From Dyadobacter sp. MSC1_007 (lineage in GTDB: Bacteria > Bacteroidota > Bacteroidia > Cytophagales > Spirosomataceae): a stretch of DNA of 64,000 bases. The stretch is taken from the NCBI RefSeq assembly GCF_023667495.1, contig NZ_JAMOZL010000006.1:1-64000 (forward strand), in the 5' to 3' direction. Of the stretch, positions 34,337-43,825 are shown piece after piece; the stretch's first letter is position 1; each line of letters starts with the position of its first letter. The position numbers were made by a program, and so were the translations under genes. The notes below the pieces were generated by a model. It ran no database searches and was not told the origin of the DNA. It saw only the letters and a program-made list of their open reading frames with translations.

Positions 34337-37336
34337 TCAGAAAGTTACGCTCAGGCCTGCGGTGAAAGTCCGGGTGGTTGCGTACTTGTCGCGATAGTCG
34401 CTGCCCGGTGAGAAGCCGGTGAATGTCATACCCTCGGGATCGATGCCATTATAGCCGGTAATAGTCGCCAGGTTGAGGCCCGAAACGAAAACACGTGCGT
34501 TTTTGATGCCCTTGATCAGGTTATTTGGAATAGTATAACCCAATGTAACATTGTCGATCTTCCAGTAATCGCCTTTCTCGATGTAATGTGACACATACAC
34601 CAGATCGTTGTTTAGCATCTTACCGTCGATCGGATCATAGGCCGATTTGAGCATATTATAGGCCTTGTTCCGGGTGTTACCGTAAAACATACTCTGGAAA
34701 TTGAGAATATCAAAACCAAACGCACCACGCATATTCACAGCGAGATCGAAATGCTTGTAGCGCACCGAGTTGTTCCAGCCCAGAATGTGTTTCGGGATGC
34801 CATTACCATAATATTGGCGGTCCTCAGGGGCAGCGTCGGCGATAGGGATCACTTCGCCGTCTTTGTTCTCGACGAGCCAGCCTCCTTTATCATCAACCCC
34901 TACACTTTTCCATACGAAAAACCGGCCGATTGGCTCACCCACTTTCACGCGGTGCGTACTTACCTGGATAGGTTCGCCCGTGTAACCCGCGTCAAAAAAG
35001 TCGTTGGCCGCCTGGAACTGGTCGTTGGAAAGGCTTACAAGCTTGTTGGTGTTGGTGGAATAGGTAAAACCGGTGTTCCATTGAAGATCGTTCGTCTGGA
35101 TCGGTACGATGTTCAGCAACACTTCAACTCCCTTGTTTTCCATTACCCCTGCATTGATAAACATGCTGCCCGTCAGGTAAGGCGGAACTGGTACAGGGAA
35201 ATTGTAAAGCAGGTCTTTCACCTTACGGCTGTAAAAGTCGATCGACCCATTGATGCGGTTTTTCATGAAACCAAAATCAACCCCGGCATTGTATTCCTCT
35301 TTCTTCTCCCAGCGAAGGTCGGGGTTGAAGTTACGAGCGGGAACGAAGCCCGGCACCCACTTGCCACCAATGAACGCGCCTTGTGCACGGGTAAAGTTAT
35401 AGCTGATCTGCGACATATAAGGGTTGTTGGCAATCGTACCCGTCACACCGACCCCTGCACGCAGCTTGATATCGGAAGATGTACCGAGGCCGCCCATGAA
35501 ACGCTCCTTGCTGATCCGCCAGCCGATAGAGGCCGCCGGAAAAGTACCCCACTGATTATTCACCCCGAAACGGGAAGAACCCTCACGACGCACACTCGCC
35601 ATGAAAAGGTATTTGTCATTCAAACTGTATGTTAACCGGCCGAAGAAACCGGCGAGCTGCCATTTGTTCTTCGAACTGCTCATACCAGCCTGTCCTTTTT
35701 GCAATGCACCGCCCGCACCGAGGTTGTTCCAGTCGTAGGCGTCGGTGGGGAAGTCCCAGTTGTTAGCAGAGAAAGCTTCATAAGTTGCATCTTGCCAGCT
35801 ATACCCACCAAGAGCCGAAAAACGGTGTTTGCCGATTGTTTTGGAATAATTTCCGGTGAATTCCAGCAGGTTTTCGTTGTTGGCGTAAGTGTTCCGGAAA
35901 GCTGTCGAATTCTGGTTGCTCAGGCGGGTGGCTGTGTGGTTAAATGTGGTTGAACCGCCATCAAGGTTACTATTTTGAACATTTGACACAAGGAGCTTGA
36001 AGTTCAGATCGTCGATCGGTGCGTAATCCAGGCTTCCCGACATTCGCATTTCCTTGAATGAACTCTCATAATTCGATTCATTAAGCAATGAAACAGGGTT
36101 TTCATAGAAATACCCATCGCGCTCCTGCCATTTGCCGTCTTCCGTTTTCACACGGTCGGTAGGATTGCGGATAATGGCCTGGCGGTAGGCATAGCCATAG
36201 GCGGCGTCATCGTTGGCAGGAGAAACAGCGCCATTCGACCGGGTAACGCGGTTGATAATTTGAAGATTGGTTTTGAGTTTGTTTTTGAACATCGAGTGGT
36301 TCAAATCGGCGCGGCCGGTGAAACGGTTTTGCCCCGATCTCAGGAAAATACCTTCCCAGTTGCGATAATTGACCGAGCCAGTAAAGTTGGTAGTACTATT
36401 TCCGCCAAAGAACGTGAGGTTATGGTTATGGCTGACAGGCTTTTGCATGATCTCCGAAAGCCAGTCGGTATTGCCGCCATAATCGGTATAGTCGACGCCT
36501 TCCTTGATCTTCTGACGGTAATCGTCACCTGTAAGCAGCTCAGGGCGGCGGGCGATGTACTGTATATTGACGTAATTGGAATACTCAACCGTTGCGCGTG
36601 AGTTGCTACGGTTTTTACGGGTAGTAATCAAAATTACCCCGCCGGTTGCGCGTGTACCGTAAATCGCTGCCGCCGAACCATCTTTCAATACGTCAACAGA
36701 CTCGATATCTTCCGGCGCAACGGTGTTCAGGCCGCCGGGGATGCCGTCGATCAGGACCAATGGGTTGGATGCCCCTTCAATGGAGTTGATGCCGCGGAGG
36801 TTGATTTGCGTATTGGAGGTAGGGGAGCCGCTGGGGGTTGTAATGCGCAAACCAGCCACTTTACCCTGTATGAGCTGGCCTGCGTCACGCACTGTTCCCT
36901 GGATGAAGTCCTCGCGCTTGACACTCGCCACGGAGCTCGTCACATCGCCTTTTTTCTGAGTGCCATAACCGATCACCACCACTTCCTGCAATTGCTTCTG
37001 GTCGGGTGCAAGCTCGACCTGAATGTCGGTTTGGTTTCCAACAGCAATTTCCTGGCTTTGGTAACCGATGTAGCTCAGGATTAATATGGCTTCGTCCGGC
37101 ACGGTTAGTTTGAACTTTCCGTCCGAATCGGTAGCGGTGCCGATGGTGTTGTTGGCTTTCACGATGATAGTCACGCCGGGAAGCGGGTTATTGTCCTCCG
37201 CGGACACAACTTTTCCGGTAATCTGACGGTCGGCGGCTAGCGCCAGGGCATTTTCAGACAGGAAACAGACTGCCGTGGCTGCGCAAAGCCAAAAGCGGTA
37301 CAGTTCCCGCACCAGGCAGGATAATGGTTTTTTCAT
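34337..37336 (-). CDS. SusC/RagA family TonB-linked outer-membrane transporter
   Basis: This 999-residue protein has a signal peptide (cut near ALALAADRQ), a carboxypeptidase-like domain (about 38-115, ITGKVVSAEDNNPLPGVT), a TonB-box-like segment LQEVVVIGYGTQKKGDVTSSV (about 116-136), a plug domain with LRGINSIEGASNPLVLIDGIPG (about 185-206) and a 22-strand barrel. It forms a pair with the SusD at 32731. It follows the 1171-residue lipoprotein gene by 50 bases on the same strand and is probably transcribed with it. Confidence 0.93.
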   Translation of the reverse strand: MKKPLSCLVRELYRFWLCAATAVCFLSENALALAADRQITGKVVSAEDNNPLPGVTIIVKANNTIGTATDSDGKFKLTVPDEAILILSYIGYQSQEIAVGNQTDIQVELAPDQKQLQEVVVIGYGTQKKGDVTSSVASVKREDFIQGTVRDAGQLIQGKVAGLRITTPSGSPTSNTQINLRGINSIEGASNPLVLIDGIPGGLNTVAPEDIESVDVLKDGSAAAIYGTRATGGVILITTRKNRSNSRATVEYSNYVNIQYIARRPELLTGDDYRQKIKEGVDYTDYGGNTDWLSEIMQKPVSHNHNLTFFGGNSTTNFTGSVNYRNWEGIFLRSGQNRFTGRADLNHSMFKNKLKTNLQIINRVTRSNGAVSPANDDAAYGYAYRQAIIRNPTDRVKTEDGKWQERDGYFYENPVSLLNESNYESSFKEMRMSGSLDYAPIDDLNFKLLVSNVQNSNLDGGSTTFNHTATRLSNQNSTAFRNTYANNENLLEFTGNYSKTIGKHRFSALGGYSWQDATYEAFSANNWDFPTDAYDWNNLGAGGALQKGQAGMSSSKNKWQLAGFFGRLTYSLNDKYLFMASVRREGSSRFGVNNQWGTFPAASIGWRISKERFMGGLGTSSDIKLRAGVGVTGTIANNPYMSQISYNFTRAQGAFIGGKWVPGFVPARNFNPDLRWEKKEEYNAGVDFGFMKNRINGSIDFYSRKVKDLLYNFPVPVPPYLTGSMFINAGVMENKGVEVLLNIVPIQTNDLQWNTGFTYSTNTNKLVSLSNDQFQAANDFFDAGYTGEPIQVSTHRVKVGEPIGRFFVWKSVGVDDKGGWLVENKDGEVIPIADAAPEDRQYYGNGIPKHILGWNNSVRYKHFDLAVNMRGAFGFDILNFQSMFYGNTRNKAYNMLKSAYDPIDGKMLNNDLVYVSHYIEKGDYWKIDNVTLGYTIPNNLIKGIKNARVFVSGLNLATITGYNGIDPEGMTFTGFSPGSDYRDKYATTRTFTAGLSVTF

Positions 37337-37386
37337 ACAAGTTGAATTAGATGGTAGTAAAATTTATAGCTAGTGTGTGTCGGACG

Positions 37387-40300
37387 TTACTGTACTTTCA
37401 TAATGCCATTCATGATCCTCCAATGGCCCGGAACGGTGCACAGGAATGGATATTCACCGGGCGTTTCGGGCGCGATAAAGACCAGCGTTGCATTGCCTTC
37501 CGGACTTACCAGTTCGGTTGAATGCAGGATTTCGGGTATTTTGGGCACATACTGCATGGCGATCGCATTGGATTCCCTCGCCAGCAGGTCGGCGGCATTG
37601 CCTACCTTTTCGAGTGTGCCTGGTTTGATAATGAGTAAGTTATGCTGCATGAAGTCGGGGTTGGTAAACTGGATCGTTACCTTTTGCCCGGGCTTCACCG
37701 TAAATGTTTTTTTGTCAAATTTCATCTCATGCTCAATCACTTTTAGCTTCACCGTAACGGGCGTGCCTTTGCCGGTGACCACTTCAAGTGGGGCTTCGGG
37801 GTTTTTGGAAGAAACCTTTCTTTCTTCCTTATTATGAACCACTTGGTTCAATTGCAAGGTGCTTTTAATATCGATCCAACCTCTCAATCTTGCATTATCC
37901 GCATAATCACCAACCTGGTTACCCTCTCGCAAATCGCGACCAATACGGATGTCGTCAGGCGTAAATGGCTGATGGAACAAACCCATCGCCTGACCAGCGA
38001 CTGGCGTTTCATCTTCAATTGCCAGTGTCATTTTGCCACCTTCCGATAGCGTTGCATTTGCCGTGAAACGCTCATCAGGCAGTTTTTTAGTGGAGGTTAC
38101 CTGATAGGATTTTCCGTCCTGACGCACCAGCCAATGCAATTTTCCGTCCTGCATAAACAAACTATACCCATTCTGCTGGTTACCCTGCGAAACCAGCACG
38201 CCGGAAAGCTCTTCCTGGGCTTTGGTAATGATCGCCTTGATTTTGAGTTCTTTATGAGCCACATCCGGCGGGTAAATAGGTGGCGACCAGAGGTTAAGCA
38301 TATAAGTTTCCTCGATCAGCCCTCGCTCGATCCTGGCAGTTAATGTCGAGTCTTTCAGCTTGGCTGCTGCTGCCTTAAAGCCGGTTTCATGCTTGATCAC
38401 ACCGGAAAAAATGGCCTGTGCCAGGTATTCGTCCGCGGCATTCTGCGAATCTTGTCCGGCCAGGTAAAGTATTCTTCCTATCTCTTCGGAAGCTGGCAAG
38501 TCGGTCAATGCGTGGATGGTAGCCAGCCTTACTTTCAGGTCGGGATCATTTAAGGAATTGGTCCATTTCAGTGCGGAAAGTGTCTTATCGTTGCGCGGGA
38601 GCAGTTTTACTGCTGTTTTCCGCACGCCGGCAGCCGGGTGCCGCATGGCACGTACGAGCGTGTGGTAAGCTTCCTCATTCGATCCATTGAATGCATTCAG
38701 GCCGTCGAGCGTCCATAATGCGTGTACTGCGGGGCTGTTCAATCCAATTTCGTCCACTGACTGGTCATTCACCATTTTAATCAGCTCCGGAATCACCGCC
38801 GTGTTCTTCGATTCGACGATAATCCTTTGCGCGGTAGTCCGCCAGAACATATTGTCGTTTTTCAAACCGGCGATCAGACTTGCGGCGTCGTTTTCATCCA
38901 GTTTCGGATACTCTGCTTTTTTTGCATTCTTGTAAACGACCCTGTATATACGTCCGTGTTGATTATCCCTCAGTGGATTGATATAGGCATTTCCCTTTCC
39001 ATTTTCAAAACCACGTGGCGTAGGGTTATGCTGGATGATGAAACTGTACCAGTCGGCGACCCAAATGGCGCCGTCCGGACCGACCTCGGCGTGGACGGGG
39101 GAGAACCATTCGTCCGAGCTTGCGAGCAGGTTGAAGCCATTCTTTTCTTTATAACCCGCGCCTTTTGGTTTCAGCATGGCCTGGTAAAGTAACCGGCCGG
39201 TTGGCTCGCAGACAAATGCGGCGGCGTTCCAGTAAGATTTCGGGAAGTTCCGTGCCGTGTAAAGGTTATGACCTGCGGCGGCAGTAAACCCGCCATGAAA
39301 ATCCACCTGTCGCAAAGCGGGCGTGAGGTAGTTCATATCATAATGCGAATCCAGTTTGTAAACCGTATTCCCCGAGCCATCCGCCACCGACCGTTTCACA
39401 TATTCGAGCGGCATGGCGAAATGGCCGCTGTAATTGCCGTTCGCAGTTGAGATAAACACTTCAAATTCCTCTGAAAAGCCCAAACCCCAGGTATTGTTAG
39501 AAGTCCGACCAATGTATTCCAGGGTCTTTCCGTCGTTATCAAACCGGTAGATACCCTGACTGAAATTCAGCTGCTTGCCATTGCTCGTTCCACGATAACC
39601 GGCATAGCCCAGCACACCCCATATTTTGTTATCGAGACCATATTTGAGGTTCGAAGGACCGGCATGCGTATCGCTTTTGCCCCAGCCCGAAATGATGTTT
39701 TCTCTCACATCGGCCTTATCGTCGCCGTTGGTATCTTTCAGGAAAATGAAATGCGGCGCCTGCGCTACGATCACGCCTCCGTTGGCAAATACCAGACTGG
39801 TAGGGATATTGAGGTTATCAGCAAAAATCGTAAACTTATCGGCTTTACCGTCGCCATCCGTGTCCTCGCATATCTTAATACGGTCTTTACCACCGCCATC
39901 GTCCGATCGGATTTCATTGGGATAGTCCTGTGTTTCAATGACAAACAACCGCCCGCGCTCGTCCCAGGCCATGGCAATTGGCTTAACCACGTCGGGCTCT
40001 GAGGCGAACAGTTGCAGTTCAAAATCCACAGGCACCTGAATTAGCTTTTGTGACTCAGCAGGCGATAGAGGCAGCTGAAATTTCGGTGCGGGATCACGTC
40101 TTTCATAGTTCGGTACGTCGGCGTCTTTGAAAACGGGAACAGGCAATTTCAGCTGAGCATATTCAGCTTTCGTCTCATCGCTTACGGCCCAGAGAATGCC
40201 GTTTGCTACCAATTGATGAAATGCCGCTTGTTTCCATGTACGCTCGTCGTGTCCGTAAGCAGTGTAAAACACACGTCCCTTGCCTTGCGTACGCACCCAC

Positions 40301-40902
40301 GTCCACGGCTCGTGATGATCACCTTCCACGCGTTCCTGCAAAACGACGATATCCGGGTTTAGCTTTGAATGCACGTAGGTTTCATCCCAGGTTTCGAATG
40401 TTTTCCAGCCCTGCATTACCGGATGGTCAGCCTTCACGACTGGTGCGGTAAATGTTCCGTATTTGTGCGAAAGAAACTGGCCGCCCACTGCTTTGATATA
40501 CCAATCCGAATTTTGAAAACAAAAAGAGGCAGCATGAAGCGGTATCAACGCTTTTCCGCCTTCCACGAATGTCTTCAGCGCCGTTTCCTGAGCCGGGGTT
40601 ATGGTATTATGGTTGGCATAAATCACCACCCCGTCATAGCGGGCCAGGTTTTCTGCATTCAATGCATTGGGATCAGAAGTGTAGGTAAGATTAATGCCTT
40701 TCTGAAACAACGGCAATGCGAGCATCGGGAAAAATTTCTCCGAATGATGGTGCTTGCTGTCATGCCCGAGAAAAAGCAGCTCGATGCGCCGGCCTTCAAC
40801 GCTTTTGGAAGAGGCCGCAGGAAGTTGCACAGGCCCGCGCTTGTGCGCGCAACCATGGAGCAGGAAGCAGGGCAGGAGAAGTATCAGCAGTATTCGTTTC
40901 AT
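37387..40902 (-). CDS. Multidomain lipoprotein: ThuA + dehydrogenase-type propeller + HEAT + azurin-like domain
   Basis: The 1171-residue product has a lipoprotein signal (LLHGC), a ThuA domain (about 42-250), a PQQ-dependent sugar-dehydrogenase-like beta-propeller (about 285-670, containing two calcium-binding-like D-x-D-G-D segments near 346 and 390), HEAT-type helical repeats (about 690-870), a LamG-like beta-sandwich (about 900-1030) and a C-terminal type-1 copper domain. The copper ligands are His1087, Cys1155, His1160 and Met1164, with the exact Cys-5-His-4-Met spacing of azurin. Related proteins from Planctomycetes usually end in a CxxCH haem c domain, and no CxxCH is present here. It probably oxidises a sugar or glycoside at the cell surface and hands electrons to copper. 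It lies between the S9 peptidase gene (9 bases) and susC. Confidence 0.85.
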   Translation of the reverse strand: MKRILLILLLPCFLLHGCAHKRGPVQLPAASSKSVEGRRIELLFLGHDSKHHHSEKFFPMLALPLFQKGINLTYTSDPNALNAENLARYDGVVIYANHNTITPAQETALKTFVEGGKALIPLHAASFCFQNSDWYIKAVGGQFLSHKYGTFTAPVVKADHPVMQGWKTFETWDETYVHSKLNPDIVVLQERVEGDHHEPWTWVRTQGKGRVFYTAYGHDERTWKQAAFHQLVANGILWAVSDETKAEYAQLKLPVPVFKDADVPNYERRDPAPKFQLPLSPAESQKLIQVPVDFELQLFASEPDVVKPIAMAWDERGRLFVIETQDYPNEIRSDDGGGKDRIKICEDTDGDGKADKFTIFADNLNIPTSLVFANGGVIVAQAPHFIFLKDTNGDDKADVRENIISGWGKSDTHAGPSNLKYGLDNKIWGVLGYAGYRGTSNGKQLNFSQGIYRFDNDGKTLEYIGRTSNNTWGLGFSEEFEVFISTANGNYSGHFAMPLEYVKRSVADGSGNTVYKLDSHYDMNYLTPALRQVDFHGGFTAAAGHNLYTARNFPKSYWNAAAFVCEPTGRLLYQAMLKPKGAGYKEKNGFNLLASSDEWFSPVHAEVGPDGAIWVADWYSFIIQHNPTPRGFENGKGNAYINPLRDNQHGRIYRVVYKNAKKAEYPKLDENDAASLIAGLKNDNMFWRTTAQRIIVESKNTAVIPELIKMVNDQSVDEIGLNSPAVHALWTLDGLNAFNGSNEEAYHTLVRAMRHPAAGVRKTAVKLLPRNDKTLSALKWTNSLNDPDLKVRLATIHALTDLPASEEIGRILYLAGQDSQNAADEYLAQAIFSGVIKHETGFKAAAAKLKDSTLTARIERGLIEETYMLNLWSPPIYPPDVAHKELKIKAIITKAQEELSGVLVSQGNQQNGYSLFMQDGKLHWLVRQDGKSYQVTSTKKLPDERFTANATLSEGGKMTLAIEDETPVAGQAMGLFHQPFTPDDIRIGRDLREGNQVGDYADNARLRGWIDIKSTLQLNQVVHNKEERKVSSKNPEAPLEVVTGKGTPVTVKLKVIEHEMKFDKKTFTVKPGQKVTIQFTNPDFMQHNLLIIKPGTLEKVGNAADLLARESNAIAMQYVPKIPEILHSTELVSPEGNATLVFIAPETPGEYPFLCTVPGHWRIMNGIMKVQ

Positions 40903-40910
40903 GGATATGG

Positions 40911-43256
40911 CTAGATCTGTGGCTCCCTAGCCCCGGTCTTAAGACCGGGGTTAAGGAGTTTGTTTCTGTTTGGGGGCGTTGTGCCGAGCAGTTTTTGTAC
41001 AAAAAAGTCCCTTTTTTTCCGGCGTCCGTAGGTTCCGCCGTCGCTATGGCCCATACCGGGCACCACGAGCAGTTCAAAATCCTTGTTTGTCTTGATCAGG
41101 GCATCCGCCACGCGGTAAGTCGACTCTGGTGGTACATTGGTATCCACTTCGCCCACGATGAGTAGCAAGTCGCCCTGCAATTTGGCCGCATTGGTCACAT
41201 TCGATTGCTCATCATAATGCTTGCCAACCGGATAACCCATCCATTGCTCGTTCCACCACTGCTTGTCGACGCGGTTATCGTGGCAGCCGCATGCCGAGAC
41301 GGCCGCATCGTAAAACCCTGGGTGGAAGAGGAGCGCGCCGAGCGAGTTTTGGCCTCCTGCCGACGTTCCGTAGACTCCAACCTTGGTAGAGTCAACCTGC
41401 GGGTATTTGGCCGCAAGGGCCTTCATCCAGGCAATGCGATCCGGGAAACCGGCGTCGGCCAGGTTTTTCCAGCACACATCGTGGAACGCTTTTGAGCGGT
41501 TATAAGTGCCCATTCCATCCATTTGAACTACAATAAAACCCAGTTCCGCCATGCTCTGCATCTCGCCATAATGCCTGAATGCTTTCGGCACAAAGGAGTC
41601 TTGCGGACCAGCATAGATGTTCTCGATAATCGGGTATTTCTTCTTTGGATCAAACTTGCTAGGCCGGTACACGATGCCCCAGATGTCGGTTTTGCCATCA
41701 CGTCCTTTGGCCTTGAATATTTCGGGTAGCTGGAATCCGAGCGCGAGATATTGCGAAATATCAGCCCCTTCCAGCTCCATTACCAGCGAACCGTCAGCCG
41801 TTTTACGAAGCTCCGACACCGGCGGGGAAGTCATTGTTGAGTAAGTATCGACGTAATAAGTGCGGTCGGGCGAGAAGGTTAGCTGGTGGGTGGCTTTCGC
41901 ATGATCCGTAAGTTTCACCAAGCCAGTTCCGTCGAATTTAATGCGGTAATAATGAATGTGATAAGGGTCTTCTCCGGCGTTCATTCCGCTGGCTTTAAAC
42001 CAAACTTCCCGCTTTTCAGTATCGACGCTGTCGATGTCGCGTACCACCCATTCGCCCTTCGTGATTTGATTTTTGACCTTTCCAGTTTGCTCATCAACCA
42101 GGTACATATGCCGCCAGCCATCTTTTTCCGAAACCCAGATAATCTCGTGTTTTTCAGGCTGGTAATGCGTGTAGATCATATTTTGGTAAATGAATGTATC
42201 TGTCTTTTCGTCGATGATATTACGCGTGGCGCCATTGGTAGCGTCGACCTCGATCACCCTGAACCGCTGATGGCCACGGTCTACTTTTTCGTAAGTAAAA
42301 TGCGCGTCATCACCCTTTCTCCACCGGATTACCGGGGCATTAAAGAAATCGATCACTTCTGACTGCACTTTTACCGCCGCTTTTGTACCCACGTTGATTA
42401 CATGCATTTCATAGCTTGTAAACTCATCACCCGGCTGTGCATATCCACGCGTTTTTACTTCACCGCGCGTGGTATTCGGCAGGGACGAAAAAATAATGCT
42501 GACCTGGCGTTCTTCCTGTGGTGTAATGCGGTAGCAAACCAAGTACTTACCGTCGGGCGACCAGCTTAGTTCGCCATAAGGTTTCAGCGGGTTTCCGTCG
42601 TAGGTCAGTTGGAAGGCCTCTTTTTCACCTTTTTTGTTTAAATAAATATTTCCGTTTTTGACAAAAGCCTTCGTTTGCTTGTCCGGCGATAGGCTGTCGG
42701 CCCGGAACCTTCCCCACCGGCTGCGCTGCCGGGTCCAGCCTATTTCTTTGGGTTTGGGCAATGTTGGTTTATCGATTTTTTGGGCAGTGTGCGTTTCCGT
42801 GTCGTAGGAGAACCATTTGCCCTTCGAATTCAGTATCAAGCTGTGTTTTGCCTCATCAAAATGGATATCCTGGATCCAGAGCTTGCTTGCGGAGAATGTG
42901 GAATCATAGGCTTTGGAAAGTGCCGCAGCCACTTTTGCCTGATCGAATGCGATCGTTTTCTTGGCTTCGGCAGGCTTTACCACCATATACTCGGTCAGAC
43001 TATCCTTTAATACATTGCGGTACCAGAACGTCTGCCCGTCGGCAAGCCAGTTGGGTTGCACGGATGCTTTTTGTACGCTTCCTTTGGTAAGGGAATCCAT
43101 CAAAGTCATCCGCTGGTAGGAAGCCGCAATTTCGGACGATGTAGGACGGTAAGCGGGTAAAGACGATTTTTGTGCTTCGACGGGGTTGCAAAGGGCAGCC
43201 CAGATCAAAACGTTTGTATAAAAAAGATTTTTAAGGTTTAGTTTAAATAATTTCAT
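40911..43256 (-). CDS. S9 family dipeptidyl-peptidase IV-like enzyme
   Basis: This 781-residue exported protein has an N-terminal membrane/signal segment, a DPP-IV beta-propeller (about 75-500) and an alpha/beta-hydrolase domain with GTSAGG (nucleophile Ser632), an Asp in GEVDTNVPPEST and a His in GMGHSDGG. It would remove dipeptides from peptides in the periplasm. The ATG at 43256 starts the signal segment, and the frame open to 43331 adds no family-like sequence. The last residues (LNPGLKTGAREPQI) are encoded by a palindromic repeat and look like a foreign tail. Confidence 0.9.
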   Translation of the reverse strand: MKLFKLNLKNLFYTNVLIWAALCNPVEAQKSSLPAYRPTSSEIAASYQRMTLMDSLTKGSVQKASVQPNWLADGQTFWYRNVLKDSLTEYMVVKPAEAKKTIAFDQAKVAAALSKAYDSTFSASKLWIQDIHFDEAKHSLILNSKGKWFSYDTETHTAQKIDKPTLPKPKEIGWTRQRSRWGRFRADSLSPDKQTKAFVKNGNIYLNKKGEKEAFQLTYDGNPLKPYGELSWSPDGKYLVCYRITPQEERQVSIIFSSLPNTTRGEVKTRGYAQPGDEFTSYEMHVINVGTKAAVKVQSEVIDFFNAPVIRWRKGDDAHFTYEKVDRGHQRFRVIEVDATNGATRNIIDEKTDTFIYQNMIYTHYQPEKHEIIWVSEKDGWRHMYLVDEQTGKVKNQITKGEWVVRDIDSVDTEKREVWFKASGMNAGEDPYHIHYYRIKFDGTGLVKLTDHAKATHQLTFSPDRTYYVDTYSTMTSPPVSELRKTADGSLVMELEGADISQYLALGFQLPEIFKAKGRDGKTDIWGIVYRPSKFDPKKKYPIIENIYAGPQDSFVPKAFRHYGEMQSMAELGFIVVQMDGMGTYNRSKAFHDVCWKNLADAGFPDRIAWMKALAAKYPQVDSTKVGVYGTSAGGQNSLGALLFHPGFYDAAVSACGCHDNRVDKQWWNEQWMGYPVGKHYDEQSNVTNAAKLQGDLLLIVGEVDTNVPPESTYRVADALIKTNKDFELLVVPGMGHSDGGTYGRRKKRDFFVQKLLGTTPPNRNKLLNPGLKTGAREPQI
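40931..40950. repeat. Perfect 20-bp palindrome at the 3' end of the S9 peptidase gene
   Basis: CCCCGGTCTTAAGACCGGGG is a perfect palindrome centred between 40940 and 40941. It lies inside the last 15 codons of the S9 gene and encodes part of its unusual C-terminus. It looks like a small dispersed repeat, and may also form an mRNA hairpin between the S9 and ThuA genes. Confidence 0.9.
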
Positions 43257-43558
43257 AGCTGATTGTCTGGGATTTACGGCACCGAAAATGCAATAGGGTT
43301 CTCTCTGCCCGATTAAGGCAGTCGGGCGCATACTGGCATGCGACAGTCCGGTTTTAATGTTATCTATTTGTAAAATTAGCAGGAAGCAAAACCAAAAACT
43401 TGGTGTGAATTAGCGGCTTTTTTACCGATATTAACTTATTTCTGCCCGGAATTCCGTCAAACTGTGAATTTGAGTGATTTTATTTGGCTAAATATTCGAA
43501 TTGGAGAATAATGGGTGGTGCTAAGGCGCACTGGGCCCGATAATCTTGGAAAAAGGGA
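43257..43558. other. Intergenic region upstream of the S9 peptidase gene
   Basis: This 302-base stretch separates the S9 gene (minus) from the small membrane protein gene (plus). I see no gene and no exact TAnnTTTG box on either strand. A small hairpin, GCCCGA (43307-43312) with TCGGGC (43322-43327), lies in the leader of the S9 gene. The region is otherwise AT-rich. Confidence 0.5.
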
Positions 43559-43825
43559 ATGGGAAGTTTAAATTGGATTGAAGTGACGGGCTGGCTGGGC
43601 GTGCTGTCGTACGTGCTAGCCTATTTGCTGCTCACGATAGGCGTGCTGAAATCGAGCGGTTACCGTTTTCATATACTTAATATGATCGGCGCGGTGAGTC
43701 TGATCATCTATTCGCTGGAATATGGTGACAAGCCTAATGTAGCCGTCAACGTCATCTGGCTGATGATCGGTGCTTTGGCGGTGGGACGTAAACTTATTCG
43801 TGGGGCGTCAGTCCGCAACCAGTGA
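43559..43825 (+). CDS. CBU_0592-like small membrane protein
   Basis: This 88-residue protein has three hydrophobic helices (WLGVLSYVLAYLLLTIGVL, FHILNMIGAVSLIIYSLEYG, NVIWLMIGALAVG). The pattern matches the small CBU_0592-type membrane protein family, found in many bacteria without known function. It sits between the divergent S9 and TetR units. Its last 18 bases overlap the end of the convergent TetR gene. Confidence 0.7.
   Translation: MGSLNWIEVTGWLGVLSYVLAYLLLTIGVLKSSGYRFHILNMIGAVSLIIYSLEYGDKPNVAVNVIWLMIGALAVGRKLIRGASVRNQ

Noticed and set aside
34751-35635. 294-codon plus-strand frame inside the first susC
   Set aside because: It is antisense to the SusC barrel region with no domain features, so it is a shadow.
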